A DNA stretch of 40,923 bases, from NCBI GenBank assembly GCA_023398815.1, contig JAEWRW010000032.1, positions 1 to 40,923 of the forward strand, in the 5' to 3' direction. The position numbers and the translations under genes are program-made. The notes beneath the pieces were generated by a model. That model made no database searches and was not told where the DNA came from. It worked only from the letters and a program-made list of their open reading frames with translations. This document shows, in pieces, positions 15,637 through 23,007 of this stretch (position 1 is the stretch's first letter; each line of letters opens with the position of its first letter). Origin of the DNA: Bacillota bacterium. Its GTDB lineage: Bacteria; Bacillota; Clostridia; Christensenellales; UMGS416.

Positions 15637-16284
15637 TCAATCCAACATCAAATCATCCAGTACCCGGTCGATGCGCCCCGTTGCCTGGCGGATGGCGCAC
15701 TCCATGCCGATCGTTGGGCTGCCGGTGCCATCCACTCCCAGGCGGATGTACTCCTCCACCCCCAGGAAGAGGAATAGGCTCTTGAGGTACCGGTTGGCGT
15801 CGTTGAAGTGCGCCAGCAGCGGGTTGTGGTAATTGCCGCCGCAACTCTGGATGAACACCAGCCGCCGGGGCTTGTCGCCCAGCAGGCCACGTACCCGCTT
15901 GGGCGTCACCTCAATGGCGCGACCGTTGAGCACCACACAATCCACATAGGTCTTCAAGCGCGGCGGAAAGGACGCCGACCACATGGGCGCGGCGATGGCC
16001 ACCGTGTCGGCCGAGAGGAACTGGGTGCACAGGGCCTGCATGTAATCTACCTGGGCCTGGGCGCCATAGGGCAGGCGGTCGTAGGCCTCACCACTCACCA
16101 GGGCGCTGCGGCCGCTCAGCCACTCGCCGGTCAGTTCCGGCAGGTTGGTGGTATAGAGGTCGAGCTCCTCCACCCCGTGCTCGGGGAAGCGCCGCTCATA
16201 CCGCTGCACAAAGGCCCGGCCCACCCGCAGGCAGGCCGACTGCTCCTCGGGTTTGGGGTTGCATTTGACATACAAAAGCTTCAT
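15637..16284 (-). CDS. FMN-dependent NADH-azoreductase-like flavoprotein
   Basis: A 215-residue flavodoxin-fold protein of the AzoR/NAD(P)H-quinone reductase group. It starts MKLLYVKCNPKPEEQSACLR with the phosphate-binding loop of the fold, has the FMN-contact segment APMWSASFPPRLKTYVD near residue 100, and a later IQSCGGNY segment. Typical members reduce quinones or azo compounds with NADH using FMN. The ATG at 16282-16284 has GAGGTG 6 bases upstream; a GTG three codons earlier is possible. That binding site lies in the 3' arm of the terminator hairpin at 16285-16318, so its translation may depend on that structure. Confidence 0.85.
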   Translation of the reverse strand: MKLLYVKCNPKPEEQSACLRVGRAFVQRYERRFPEHGVEELDLYTTNLPELTGEWLSGRSALVSGEAYDRLPYGAQAQVDYMQALCTQFLSADTVAIAAPMWSASFPPRLKTYVDCVVLNGRAIEVTPKRVRGLLGDKPRRLVFIQSCGGNYHNPLLAHFNDANRYLKSLFLFLGVEEYIRLGVDGTGSPTIGMECAIRQATGRIDRVLDDLMLD

Positions 16285-16318
16285 AAAAAACACCTCGGCT
16301 TAGTCTGGCCGAGGTGTT
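16285..16318 (-). terminator. Terminator or attenuator overlapping a ribosome binding site
   Basis: An 11-bp stem (16289-16299 with 16308-16318) and six T residues on the minus strand, directly after the URO-D gene. The 3' arm contains GAGGTG, the binding site of the azoreductase-like gene, and the start codon follows the T-run immediately. Confidence 0.8.
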
Positions 16319-16323
16319 GGCGT

Positions 16324-17394
16324 TTATTCCCACCGTTCGATGCGCCGCAGCACGGCGTCCAGCGTGTCAGGGTCGTGGACACCCCCAATACCAGCAAACC
16401 ACACGCCTTCGGGCCGCAACGTCTCAAAGACCATGGGCAGCTCAGCAAGCGTTACATAGAGCGCGATGCCCTTACCGGCCCGCTGGATACGGCGGTATAC
16501 CTCCACCCATCGGGCGTAACCCTCATTGCCGGCCCCGCACACCCACTGCACCGCCTTGAGCTCGGGAATGGCCAGCAGGGAGTCGAGATGGCGCAGCGCG
16601 CCGGGGCCGTCCAGGTGGTAGATGCTCTGATCCAAGAACCGGCACTCGGCGGCGATGCCCGGAAGGAAGAACTCCTCAAACATGGCGGTGGAGATCATGC
16701 AGGAGAAGTCGTTGGACGGGATGTAGAACTTTCCCTCGCCAAAGAGGCTGCCCATCCACGAGCAGGCCAGGCTCCCACCGGCCCGCAGCGTGTCGTAGTA
16801 ATGGTCGTAAACGGCGAAATACTCCCGCTGGCTGCGGGTGAGCTCGGCTTTCACTTCTTCCGGGTATTCAATGAGGTCCATGGCGAGTGTCTGCGGGTCC
16901 CGCAGGGCGGCCAGGTGGTCGCCGCCGGGGTGGAAGTCCCCCAGGCCGGTGAGGAACCGGCCCTTGCCCAGCTCCATGAGGTTCTGGGTGAAGCGATCGC
17001 TCAGGCGGAACCAGTCGCCCTCGCGGTTGAGGCGTGCCTTGCCGATGTCGGCCTGCCAGTCATGCACGAGGGGCGAGCTCCAGCCGCTGTCGGCGGTGAA
17101 GTGGTACTCGCACCCGCACCAGGCCGAGTAAATCTCCGGCCCCAGGTTGGGGAAGGCCACCGGCAGGCTGTCGGCGGCGAAGTCGGTGGCTTCCATCTGC
17201 GCGGCAATCTGCTCGGCGCGGAAGTCCACGTCCACCCACTGTTCGTCCCAGTTGGCGTACTGCCTGCGGGGGATGGGCGCGGCCCCGGGCCGGGGCAGGC
17301 TCACATCCACCGGCGGGCGGTCGACCACTGCCCCATGCCAGAAGGCATCGTATCGGGCGCGGGTTTTCTCAAAATCGGGTTTCAAAGACAGCAT
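16324..17394 (-). CDS. Uroporphyrinogen decarboxylase (URO-D) superfamily protein
   Basis: A 356-residue protein of the URO-D/methylcobamide methyltransferase superfamily, recognised by its overall pattern: an N-terminal DRPPVDVSLPRPG strand, a central GDFHPGGD and FGEGKFYIPSNDFSCMIS, and a late YHLDGPGALRHLDSLL. The HxC zinc motif of the cobalamin methyltransferases MtaA/MtbA is not evident, so the reaction is uncertain. Relatives of this type occur in sugar-catabolic clusters of Clostridia. GGAGG lies 5 bases before the ATG at 17392-17394. It is 98 bases downstream of melA, and a terminator-like hairpin between them suggests its own transcript. Confidence 0.78.
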   Translation of the reverse strand: MLSLKPDFEKTRARYDAFWHGAVVDRPPVDVSLPRPGAAPIPRRQYANWDEQWVDVDFRAEQIAAQMEATDFAADSLPVAFPNLGPEIYSAWCGCEYHFTADSGWSSPLVHDWQADIGKARLNREGDWFRLSDRFTQNLMELGKGRFLTGLGDFHPGGDHLAALRDPQTLAMDLIEYPEEVKAELTRSQREYFAVYDHYYDTLRAGGSLACSWMGSLFGEGKFYIPSNDFSCMISTAMFEEFFLPGIAAECRFLDQSIYHLDGPGALRHLDSLLAIPELKAVQWVCGAGNEGYARWVEVYRRIQRAGKGIALYVTLAELPMVFETLRPEGVWFAGIGGVHDPDTLDAVLRRIERWE

Positions 17395-17427
17395 GCTAAC
17401 CTCCACGGAGTTCCTCCCCGCCAGTAT

Positions 17428-17474
17428 AGAAGAAGGCCCGCCGACCGGAAAGGGACCCTCTTGCGGTCGACGGG
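17428..17474 (-). terminator. Terminator after melA
   Basis: CCCGCCGACCG (17437-17447) pairs with CGGTCGACGGG (17464-17474) with one mismatch. On the minus strand it is followed by CCTTCTTCTATA, a moderately T-rich tail. Confidence 0.55.
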
Positions 17475-17492
17475 CGCGTTTGGTTGGGTTGC

Positions 17493-18818
17493 TTACTTGG
17501 CGAACTGGGGCAAGTAGTCGCGGGAGGCCTCGAACATCTCGTCGACCATGGCGCGAATCTCCTTGAGGGACAGCACCGCCGAGGTCAGCGGGTCAAAGCA
17601 GATGGCCTGGTAGATCATCTCCCGGTCACCAGCGAGTGAGCCCTGCACCGCCATCTCCTCAATGCGGGCGGAGATGTTGTTCATCAGCGCCAGCTGGGCC
17701 GGCAGCGGGCCCACCTTGAAGGCGTCCAGACCGCGGCGGCTGGCCAACACCGGCACCTCCACGCAGCAGCCATCGGGCAGGTTGTCGATGATGCCGCGGT
17801 TGCGGATGTTGCCGTTGAACTCGAAGGGGGTGTGGTCGCCAAAGATGGCGTTAAAGATGGAAGCGGCATACTCATGCCCGCGAGCCAGGTCGATGGGTTC
17901 CTCCATCCACTTTTCAAACTCGGCCTGCCACACGCCGCCCTCGCGGTGCTCATACTCATGCAGAATGTAGGCGTGGAGGCCGGGATTCCAGTTGGTGCCG
18001 TGGGTGCAGTACTTCTCAATGAGGTCGGGGCGCTTGCGGAACCAGGCACAGTACTCGCTGTTGTGGCCGGACGACTCGGTGATGTAGTACCCCATGGCCA
18101 GGAAGAGCTCATTGCGCACGATTTCGGCGTTGTAGATGCCCTCGTCGCTCTCAATGAGGGCCTTCAGCTTGGGGTAGATGCTCTGGCCGTTCCAGTCGAA
18201 CTTCAGATAGTGGGCCTGGTGGTTGATGCCAGCGCAGAGGTAGCTGACTTCCTCCATGGGAGCACCAACCCACTTGGCCAGCATCTCCGCCGTGCCCTGC
18301 ACGCTGTGGCAAAGGCCCGTCACGTTGACGCTGGTCTCGCTCTGCATGATACGACAAAGCATGGCCATGGGGTTGGTGTAGTTCAGGAACACGGCGTTGG
18401 GGCAGTAGCGCTCAATGTCCCGGGCGATATCGAGCATCACCGGGGCTGTGCGCAGGAAACGGAAGATGCCCGAAGGACCCCGGGTGTCGCCCACGTTGAT
18501 GTCCACGCCATACTTCTTGGGGATCTCGATGTCGTTGCGCCAGATGTCGATGCCCCCCGAGAGAATGGTGCACAGCACCCCGCTGGCACCCTTCAGGGCC
18601 TCGGCCCGATCTTGGGTGCAGGTGACGATGGCCGGGTAATTGCCGACCGTGACGATCTTTTCCACCGCGCGCCGGGCGTAGTCAAGCCGCTCGGCCGAAA
18701 TGTCCATGAGACAAATCTCGGCATCCCGGAAGGACGGAAAGGTCAGGATGTCCTTGACAAGCCCGCGGGTGAAGCCGAAGCTGCCCGCCCCGATGAAGGT
18801 GAATTTGGTTCTGGCCAT
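17493..18818 (-). CDS. melA: GH4 alpha-galactosidase (NAD and Mn dependent)
   Basis: A 441-residue glycoside hydrolase family 4 protein. It has the NAD-binding GAGSFGF (10-16), NYTNPM (146-151), metal ligands C170-H171 in the CHSVQ motif and H200 in GINHQAHYL. CHSVQ with GINHQ is typical of MelA-type alpha-galactosidases, which cleave by transient oxidation at C3 with NAD and a divalent metal. Its substrate could also be another alpha-glycoside; no transporter lies next to it to help. AGGAGG lies before the ATG at 18816-18818; an upstream in-frame start is rejected. It is divergent from the Asn/Cys-rich peptide gene, leaving 84 bases for both promoters. Confidence 0.88.
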   Translation of the reverse strand: MARTKFTFIGAGSFGFTRGLVKDILTFPSFRDAEICLMDISAERLDYARRAVEKIVTVGNYPAIVTCTQDRAEALKGASGVLCTILSGGIDIWRNDIEIPKKYGVDINVGDTRGPSGIFRFLRTAPVMLDIARDIERYCPNAVFLNYTNPMAMLCRIMQSETSVNVTGLCHSVQGTAEMLAKWVGAPMEEVSYLCAGINHQAHYLKFDWNGQSIYPKLKALIESDEGIYNAEIVRNELFLAMGYYITESSGHNSEYCAWFRKRPDLIEKYCTHGTNWNPGLHAYILHEYEHREGGVWQAEFEKWMEEPIDLARGHEYAASIFNAIFGDHTPFEFNGNIRNRGIIDNLPDGCCVEVPVLASRRGLDAFKVGPLPAQLALMNNISARIEEMAVQGSLAGDREMIYQAICFDPLTSAVLSLKEIRAMVDEMFEASRDYLPQFAK

Positions 18819-18902
18819 GGGTTCCTCCTTGTTTGTAACCACCGCGCCGGGCTCTGCGTATCCTGTATTGGACACCCAAGCATGGCGAGGAGGTATTCAG
18901 TC

Positions 18903-19172
18903 ATGGGTTCATTGTTTGGATTTGGGGGCGGGAAGGATTGTGACAACGACAATTCCTGGATCATTATCATCGTGGTCGTCCTGCTGCTGTTCAACGGCAA
19001 CCTGTTTGGCAACAACTGCAACAACAACTGCAATAACAACTGCAACAATGGCGACAACGATTGCTGCAACCAGCAGAACGACTGGTGGATCTGGATCATC
19101 ATCATCATCCTGTTGCTGAGCGGCGATGGCCTCTTCGGCAACAACAATAACAACTGCAACAACAACTGCTAA
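18903..19172 (+). CDS. Asn/Cys-rich small membrane peptide with duplicated units
   Basis: An 89-residue protein with an internal duplication. Each half has an Asp/Asn/Cys-rich head, a run of 12-14 Ile/Val/Leu residues starting at Trp, then L-F-G-N and an (N)nC tail. The hydrophobic runs are at about 19-31 and 60-70, the N/C-rich tracts at about 38-58 and 75-89. It resembles the high-cysteine small proteins found in Clostridia, which have no known function. Two membrane passes with Cys-rich loops are plausible; metal binding or disulfide cross-linking is only a guess. AGGAGG lies 8 bases before the ATG, and a strong terminator follows. Confidence 0.75.
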   Translation: MGSLFGFGGGKDCDNDNSWIIIIVVVLLLFNGNLFGNNCNNNCNNNCNNGDNDCCNQQNDWWIWIIIIILLLSGDGLFGNNNNNCNNNC

Positions 19173-19196
19173 CCGCCCTACATACCACAGCGCCGC

Positions 19197-19228
19197 AGCG
19201 GGGGAGCCTCCCCCGCTCGCCGCTTTTT
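19197..19228 (+). terminator. Terminator of the Asn/Cys-rich peptide gene
   Basis: A 9-bp GC-rich stem (19197-19205 with 19209-19217), a 3-base loop, then CGCCGC and five T residues. Confidence 0.75.
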
Positions 19229-19401
19229 ATGGTTCGCCCTACCCGGGGCGATTCCTGCCGGTTTTGTCAAAAGGCGCAAAAAAAGCCATGGGCAAGCCAC
19301 CCTATGGCGGTTGACCGTCGGGTTCTGTACATGGCGCAACCTGTGGGACGGTGCGAAACTGTGCCAAAATGCGCAGGCATCCGGCTGCACGCAGCAACGC
19401 A

Positions 19402-19438
19402 GACGACCTCCATTGCCACAGTGGCAATGGAGGTCGTC
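19402..19438. repeat. Perfect 18-bp palindrome
   Basis: GACGACCTCCATTGCCAC, one A, then its exact reverse complement. It lies in the 325-base gap between the convergent Asn/Cys peptide gene and the feo operon. There is no T-tract on either side, so it is not a typical terminator. Apart from it and the terminator at 19197-19228, I see nothing in the gap. Confidence 0.7.
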
Positions 19439-19497
19439 GTAACATGTGTGGAGCCCCGCCCCAAGACACAGGTGTCACGCTGTACCGGGCAACGAGT

Positions 19498-19671
19498 CTA
19501 CTTGGAGTGGCAGGAGGCGGCCGCGGGGCAGCCCTCGCAGCCACAACTGCAAGCCACAGACTTACCTTTCCGTTTGTCGCGAACCATCTTGGTGACGATG
19601 GCCGCCACGATGCCCAACACAACCAGGCCGACGAGAATGGTTCCCCCGTTCTCCGCAAAGAATGACAGCAT
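19498..19671 (-). CDS. FeoB-associated Cys-rich membrane peptide
   Basis: A 57-residue peptide: one N-terminal membrane helix (about 8-30), a basic stretch (VRDKRKGK), then a Cys-rich tail with CSCGCEGC and a further Cys. This is the pattern of the small FeoB-associated Cys-rich proteins common in Firmicutes, thought to help ferrous iron uptake, possibly by binding iron near the FeoB pore. I choose the ATG at 19669-19671, preceded by AAGGTGAG; an upstream GTG is also possible. It starts 16 bases after feoB stops and is the last gene of the operon. Confidence 0.85.
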   Translation of the reverse strand: MLSFFAENGGTILVGLVVLGIVAAIVTKMVRDKRKGKSVACSCGCEGCPAAASCHSK

Positions 19672-19687
19672 TGTTCTCACCTTTCTT

Positions 19688-22180
19688 TCAGGCTGAGGCC
19701 TTTGCGCTCAGGGCATCGGGCTTCAGCAAATCGTCCTTGGGCGCGCGGCGCAGCAGCAGATAGAGGAACGCAGCGACGACGAGCACCGCAGCCACCGTCC
19801 CCACCCCGAAAGTACCGGTGGTGAACAGCATGCCCAGCTGATAGATGCACAGCGACACGAGATAGGCAAAGCCGCACTGGTAACCGATGGCGATCCAGAA
19901 CCACTTGGCGTTGTTCATCTCCCGCTTGATGGCACCCATGGCCGCAAAGCAAGGTGCGCACAGGAGGTTGAATACCAGGAAGGAATAGGCAGCCAAAGTG
20001 GAGAAGCTGGCCGCCAGCGTGCCCCAAATCTCCGCGCCGTCCTCGGAGACCTCGGCGAAGTTGAAGAGGATACCGAAGGTGCCCACCACGTTCTCCTTGG
20101 CGATGAGGCCGGTGATGGCCGCGACCGCCGCCTTCCAGTTGCCCCAACCCAGGGGTGCGAAGACCCACGCGATGGCGGACCCGAGCTTGGCGAGGATGCT
20201 CTCAGACATGTCCACCATGCCAAAGGAGCCGTTGGCCCAGCCGTAGCTGGAAGCGAACCAGATGAAGACTGTCGCCAGCAGGATGACCGTACCAGCCTTC
20301 TTGATGAAGGACCAGCCGCGCTCCCACACGCTGCGGAGGATGTTGCCAACGGTGGGCCAATGGTAGGCGGGCAGCTCCATCACGAAGGGGGCCACATCGC
20401 CGGAGAAGAGCTTGGTCTTCTTCAGGATGATGCCCGAGACGATGATGGCCGCGATGCCCACAAAGTAGGCACTGGGGGCCACCCACCACGCACCCTGGAA
20501 GAGTGCGCCGGCGATGAGCGCGATGATAGGCAGCTTGGCACTGCAGGGCATGAACGTCGTCGTCATGATCGTCATCTTGCGGTCGCGGTCGCTCTCAATG
20601 GTGCGGGAGGCCATGATGGCCGGCACGCCGCAGCCCGTGCCGATGAGGAACGGAATGAACGACTTGCCCGAGAGGCCGAAGCGCCGGAAGACACGGTCCA
20701 TGATGAAGGCGATGCGGGCCATGTAGCCGCAGGCCTCCAGGAAGGCCAGGAACAGGAACAGGATGAGCATCTGCGGCACGAAGCCCAGCACCGCGCCTAC
20801 ACCGGCCACAATGCCGCTGAGGATCAACTGCTGCAGCCAGTCGGCCACGTGGATGGCGTTGAGGAAGTTACCCAGCAGAACGGGCACACCGGGAACCCAA
20901 AGGCCATATTCCGCCGGGTCGGGTTCCACAGCCGCCACCGCCGTCTGAAAGCCCGCCACGGTGACCGGCAGTGTTTGGGTCACGTTGCCCTCCTCATCGG
21001 TCAGCTCTGCCGTAGCCGTGACACCCGCGGTGGAGACCTCGCCCACAAAGGCGTCGATGATCGCCTGGTCGGGTTCGTCAGCCTGCAAGGTTTCGGCGAT
21101 GGCTGCGGTGTCAATGCCCTTGACCTGCGCCGCCGTCAGGAAGGCTTCCACCTCCGCCTGGTCGGTGGCATAGGTCTCCGCGGCTTCCTCATAGGCGGAG
21201 GAACCCACCCCGAAGAGCCGCCAGCCGTCGCCGAACACGCCGTCGTTGGCCCAGTCGGTGGCAAAGCCGCCCACCGTGGTGACGGAGAGGTAGTACACCA
21301 GGAACATGACGACGGCGAAGATGGGCAGCGCCAGCCAGCGGTTGGTCACCACCCGGTCGATCTTATCCGACGCGCTGAGCTTGCCCTTGTTGCGCACCTT
21401 GACGCAGTCCTTGATGATGGAATCGATGTAGGAATACCGCTCGGCGGTGATGATGCTCTCGCTGTCGTCCTCCAGCTCGCTCTCACAGGCTGTAATGTCA
21501 CCCTCGATGTGGGCCAGTTTCTCAGCCGAAAGGCCCAGCTTCTCGATGATTTTGGCGTCCCGCTCAAAGAGCTTGATGGCGTACCAGCGCTGGTGGGCCT
21601 CGGGCAGGCTGTGCAGCACGGCCTCCTCAATGTGCGCCAGCGTGTGCTCCACACTGCCGGAAAAGCTGTGCTGCGGCACGGTCTTGACGCCCGAGTTTGC
21701 CGCGTCGACGGCTGCCTTGGCCGCCTCCTGCACGCCGGTGCCCTTCAGTGCTGAGATCTCCACCACCTGCACGCCCAGTTCCTTGGCCAGGCGGGCCGTG
21801 TCGATCTTGTCGCCGTTCCTGGCCACGATGTCCATCATGTTAATGGCGAGGACAACCGGGATGCCAAGCTCCGTCAGCTGCGTGCTCAGGAAGAGGTTGC
21901 GCTCCAGGTTGGTGCCATCGATGATGTTCAGGATGGCGTCGGGCCGCTCGTCCAGCAGGTAGTTGCGGGCCACCACTTCCTCCAGCGAGTAGGGCGAGAG
22001 GGAGTAGATGCCCGGCAGGTCCATCACGATGACGTCCTTGCTGTTGCGGAGCTTCCCCTCCTTCTTCTCCACAGTGACGCCGGGCCAGTTGCCCACAAAT
22101 TGATTGGAGCCGGTCAACGCGTTAAACAGTGTGGTCTTGCCACAGTTCGGGTTGCCGGCAAGCGCGATTTTGACAGACAT
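19688..22180 (-). CDS. feoB: Ferrous iron transport protein B
   Basis: An 830-residue FeoB. The N-terminal GTPase domain has G1 GNPNCGKT (9-16), G3 DLPG (54-57) and a G4-like NMMD near 115, followed by a helical regulatory domain. The membrane domain includes two gate motifs. Between the first and second membrane helices (about 330-455) there is an extra acidic, Ala- and Thr-rich segment (AYEEAAETYATDQAEVEAF and onward) that should lie outside the membrane. The start at 22178-22180 has AGGAGG 7 bases upstream. It imports Fe2+ under anoxic conditions. A terminator-like hairpin and an operator-like repeat precede it, separate from the feoA genes. Confidence 0.95.
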   Translation of the reverse strand: MSVKIALAGNPNCGKTTLFNALTGSNQFVGNWPGVTVEKKEGKLRNSKDVIVMDLPGIYSLSPYSLEEVVARNYLLDERPDAILNIIDGTNLERNLFLSTQLTELGIPVVLAINMMDIVARNGDKIDTARLAKELGVQVVEISALKGTGVQEAAKAAVDAANSGVKTVPQHSFSGSVEHTLAHIEEAVLHSLPEAHQRWYAIKLFERDAKIIEKLGLSAEKLAHIEGDITACESELEDDSESIITAERYSYIDSIIKDCVKVRNKGKLSASDKIDRVVTNRWLALPIFAVVMFLVYYLSVTTVGGFATDWANDGVFGDGWRLFGVGSSAYEEAAETYATDQAEVEAFLTAAQVKGIDTAAIAETLQADEPDQAIIDAFVGEVSTAGVTATAELTDEEGNVTQTLPVTVAGFQTAVAAVEPDPAEYGLWVPGVPVLLGNFLNAIHVADWLQQLILSGIVAGVGAVLGFVPQMLILFLFLAFLEACGYMARIAFIMDRVFRRFGLSGKSFIPFLIGTGCGVPAIMASRTIESDRDRKMTIMTTTFMPCSAKLPIIALIAGALFQGAWWVAPSAYFVGIAAIIVSGIILKKTKLFSGDVAPFVMELPAYHWPTVGNILRSVWERGWSFIKKAGTVILLATVFIWFASSYGWANGSFGMVDMSESILAKLGSAIAWVFAPLGWGNWKAAVAAITGLIAKENVVGTFGILFNFAEVSEDGAEIWGTLAASFSTLAAYSFLVFNLLCAPCFAAMGAIKREMNNAKWFWIAIGYQCGFAYLVSLCIYQLGMLFTTGTFGVGTVAAVLVVAAFLYLLLRRAPKDDLLKPDALSAKASA

Positions 22181-22207
22181 CGATTCTCCTCCTTGCACAA
22201 CGCGGCG

Positions 22208-22223
22208 GTTAGTCTCCCCTAAC
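22208..22223. promoter_or_regulatory. Second iron-operator-like repeat, before feoB
   Basis: GTTAG-N6-CTAAC, the same arrangement as at the feoA promoter (22777-22794). It sits 28 bases before the feoB start codon. No clear promoter is visible next to it. Confidence 0.55.
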
Positions 22224-22232
22224 TCGTTCCGC

Positions 22233-22256
22233 AAAAAAAGCGGCGATTCCCTCGCC
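22233..22256 (-). terminator. Terminator-like hairpin between feoA and feoB
   Basis: GGCGA-GGGAA-TCGCC, then GC and seven T residues, on the minus strand. It lies just after the feoA stop codon. The stem is short, so it may act as a partial terminator or attenuator. Confidence 0.55.
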
Positions 22257-22267
22257 AGTCCACTGCC

Positions 22268-22489
22268 TTACTCCACTTCGATGAGTTCGGCGTCGGCCTT
22301 CCGCAGGGAAAGCTCGTACCCCCGCACCGTGACCTCCACCGGGTCACCCAGCGGTGCCACCTTGCGCACGGTGAGCTCCACGCCTTTGGTGATGCCCATC
22401 TCCATAATCCGCCGCTTGACAGGCCCAACGCCGCCTATCTTGGAGACACGCACCGTGTCCCCGGGTTTCGTCGCTTTGAGCGTCTGCAT
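22268..22489 (-). CDS. feoA: Ferrous iron transport protein A
   Basis: A 73-residue FeoA: an SH3-like beta-barrel with the family pattern GDTVRVSKIGGVGPVKRRI and MEMGITKGVELTVRKVAPLGDPVEVTVRGYELSLRK-type strands. FeoA is a small cytoplasmic partner of FeoB, thought to modulate its GTPase or assembly. The ATG at 22487-22489 has GGAGAAGGA just upstream. It is the second of two feoA-like genes, 17 bases after the first. Confidence 0.92.
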   Translation of the reverse strand: MQTLKATKPGDTVRVSKIGGVGPVKRRIMEMGITKGVELTVRKVAPLGDPVEVTVRGYELSLRKADAELIEVE

Positions 22490-22506
22490 CGTCCTTCTCC
22501 TCCCCT

Positions 22507-22719
22507 TCACACCATGATCTTGCTGGCCATTTCCCGGCTGATCGCTACGCGCGATTCCTTGATGTTCACGATCACATTGCCGTGAATCTCACTGATGAGC
22601 GTGACATGGGTGCCGGGTACAAAGCCCAACTTCTCCAGGAACAGCCGCGTCTCCGCCTTGCCCCCCACCTTCTTGATGGAGTTCTGCTCCCCCGCTTTCG
22701 CCATTGACAAGGGCATCAT
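22507..22719 (-). CDS. feoA: FeoA-domain protein (first copy)
   Basis: A 70-residue FeoA-domain protein with the TRLFLEKLGFVPGTHVTLISEI segment typical of the fold, ending in GNVIVNIKESRVAISREMASKIMV. It differs clearly from the second FeoA, as is usual for paired feoA genes in Clostridia; the two may have separate roles. Two adjacent ATG codons follow GGAGGAGG, and I use the first (22717-22719). It is first in the operon, downstream of an iron-regulated promoter. Confidence 0.88.
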   Translation of the reverse strand: MMPLSMAKAGEQNSIKKVGGKAETRLFLEKLGFVPGTHVTLISEIHGNVIVNIKESRVAISREMASKIMV

Positions 22720-22776
22720 AATCCTCCTCCCGCCGTACAAAAGTTTTATCAGGCTAACTTTTCTGACAAAAGAAAC

Positions 22777-22794
22777 AGTTAGTCTTCGCTAACT
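22777..22794. promoter_or_regulatory. Operator of the feo operon, DtxR/IdeR-like
   Basis: AGTTAG-TCTTCG-CTAACT, a perfect 6-bp inverted repeat covering about +1 to +18 of the predicted transcript. A related half site (AGTTAGCCTGA on the minus strand) lies nearby at 22750-22760. The half sites resemble those of DtxR-family iron repressors (GGTTAG/CTAACC). Confidence 0.65.
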
Positions 22795-22801
22795 CCCTTG
22801 T

Positions 22802-22830
22802 AGTGTAGTGCAATTTTGAATTGCTGTCAA
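22802..22830 (-). promoter_or_regulatory. Promoter of the feo operon
   Basis: On the minus strand, TTGACA (22825-22830), 17 bases, TACACT (22802-22807). The start of transcription falls at the edge of the operator at 22777-22794. Confidence 0.75.
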
Positions 22831-23007
22831 GGGCTTTTGGAAAGAATCGGATGCCCGAGTAAAGACACCCGTGGCCCGATGTTGTCCTCATGCAGCAACG
22901 ACTTCCCCAAGGCCCGGGGGCTTCTGTGGACGCCACTAGGGTTCTATTCGGTGCGCGGCAGGACAGTGGATCAACCCACCGTCATACTCGGCTGGCCCGA
23001 TCAGGCG

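Noticed and set aside
15808..17517. A 569-codon open frame on the plus strand.
   Set aside because: It is antisense to the azoreductase and URO-D genes, with no recognisable domain and no binding site.
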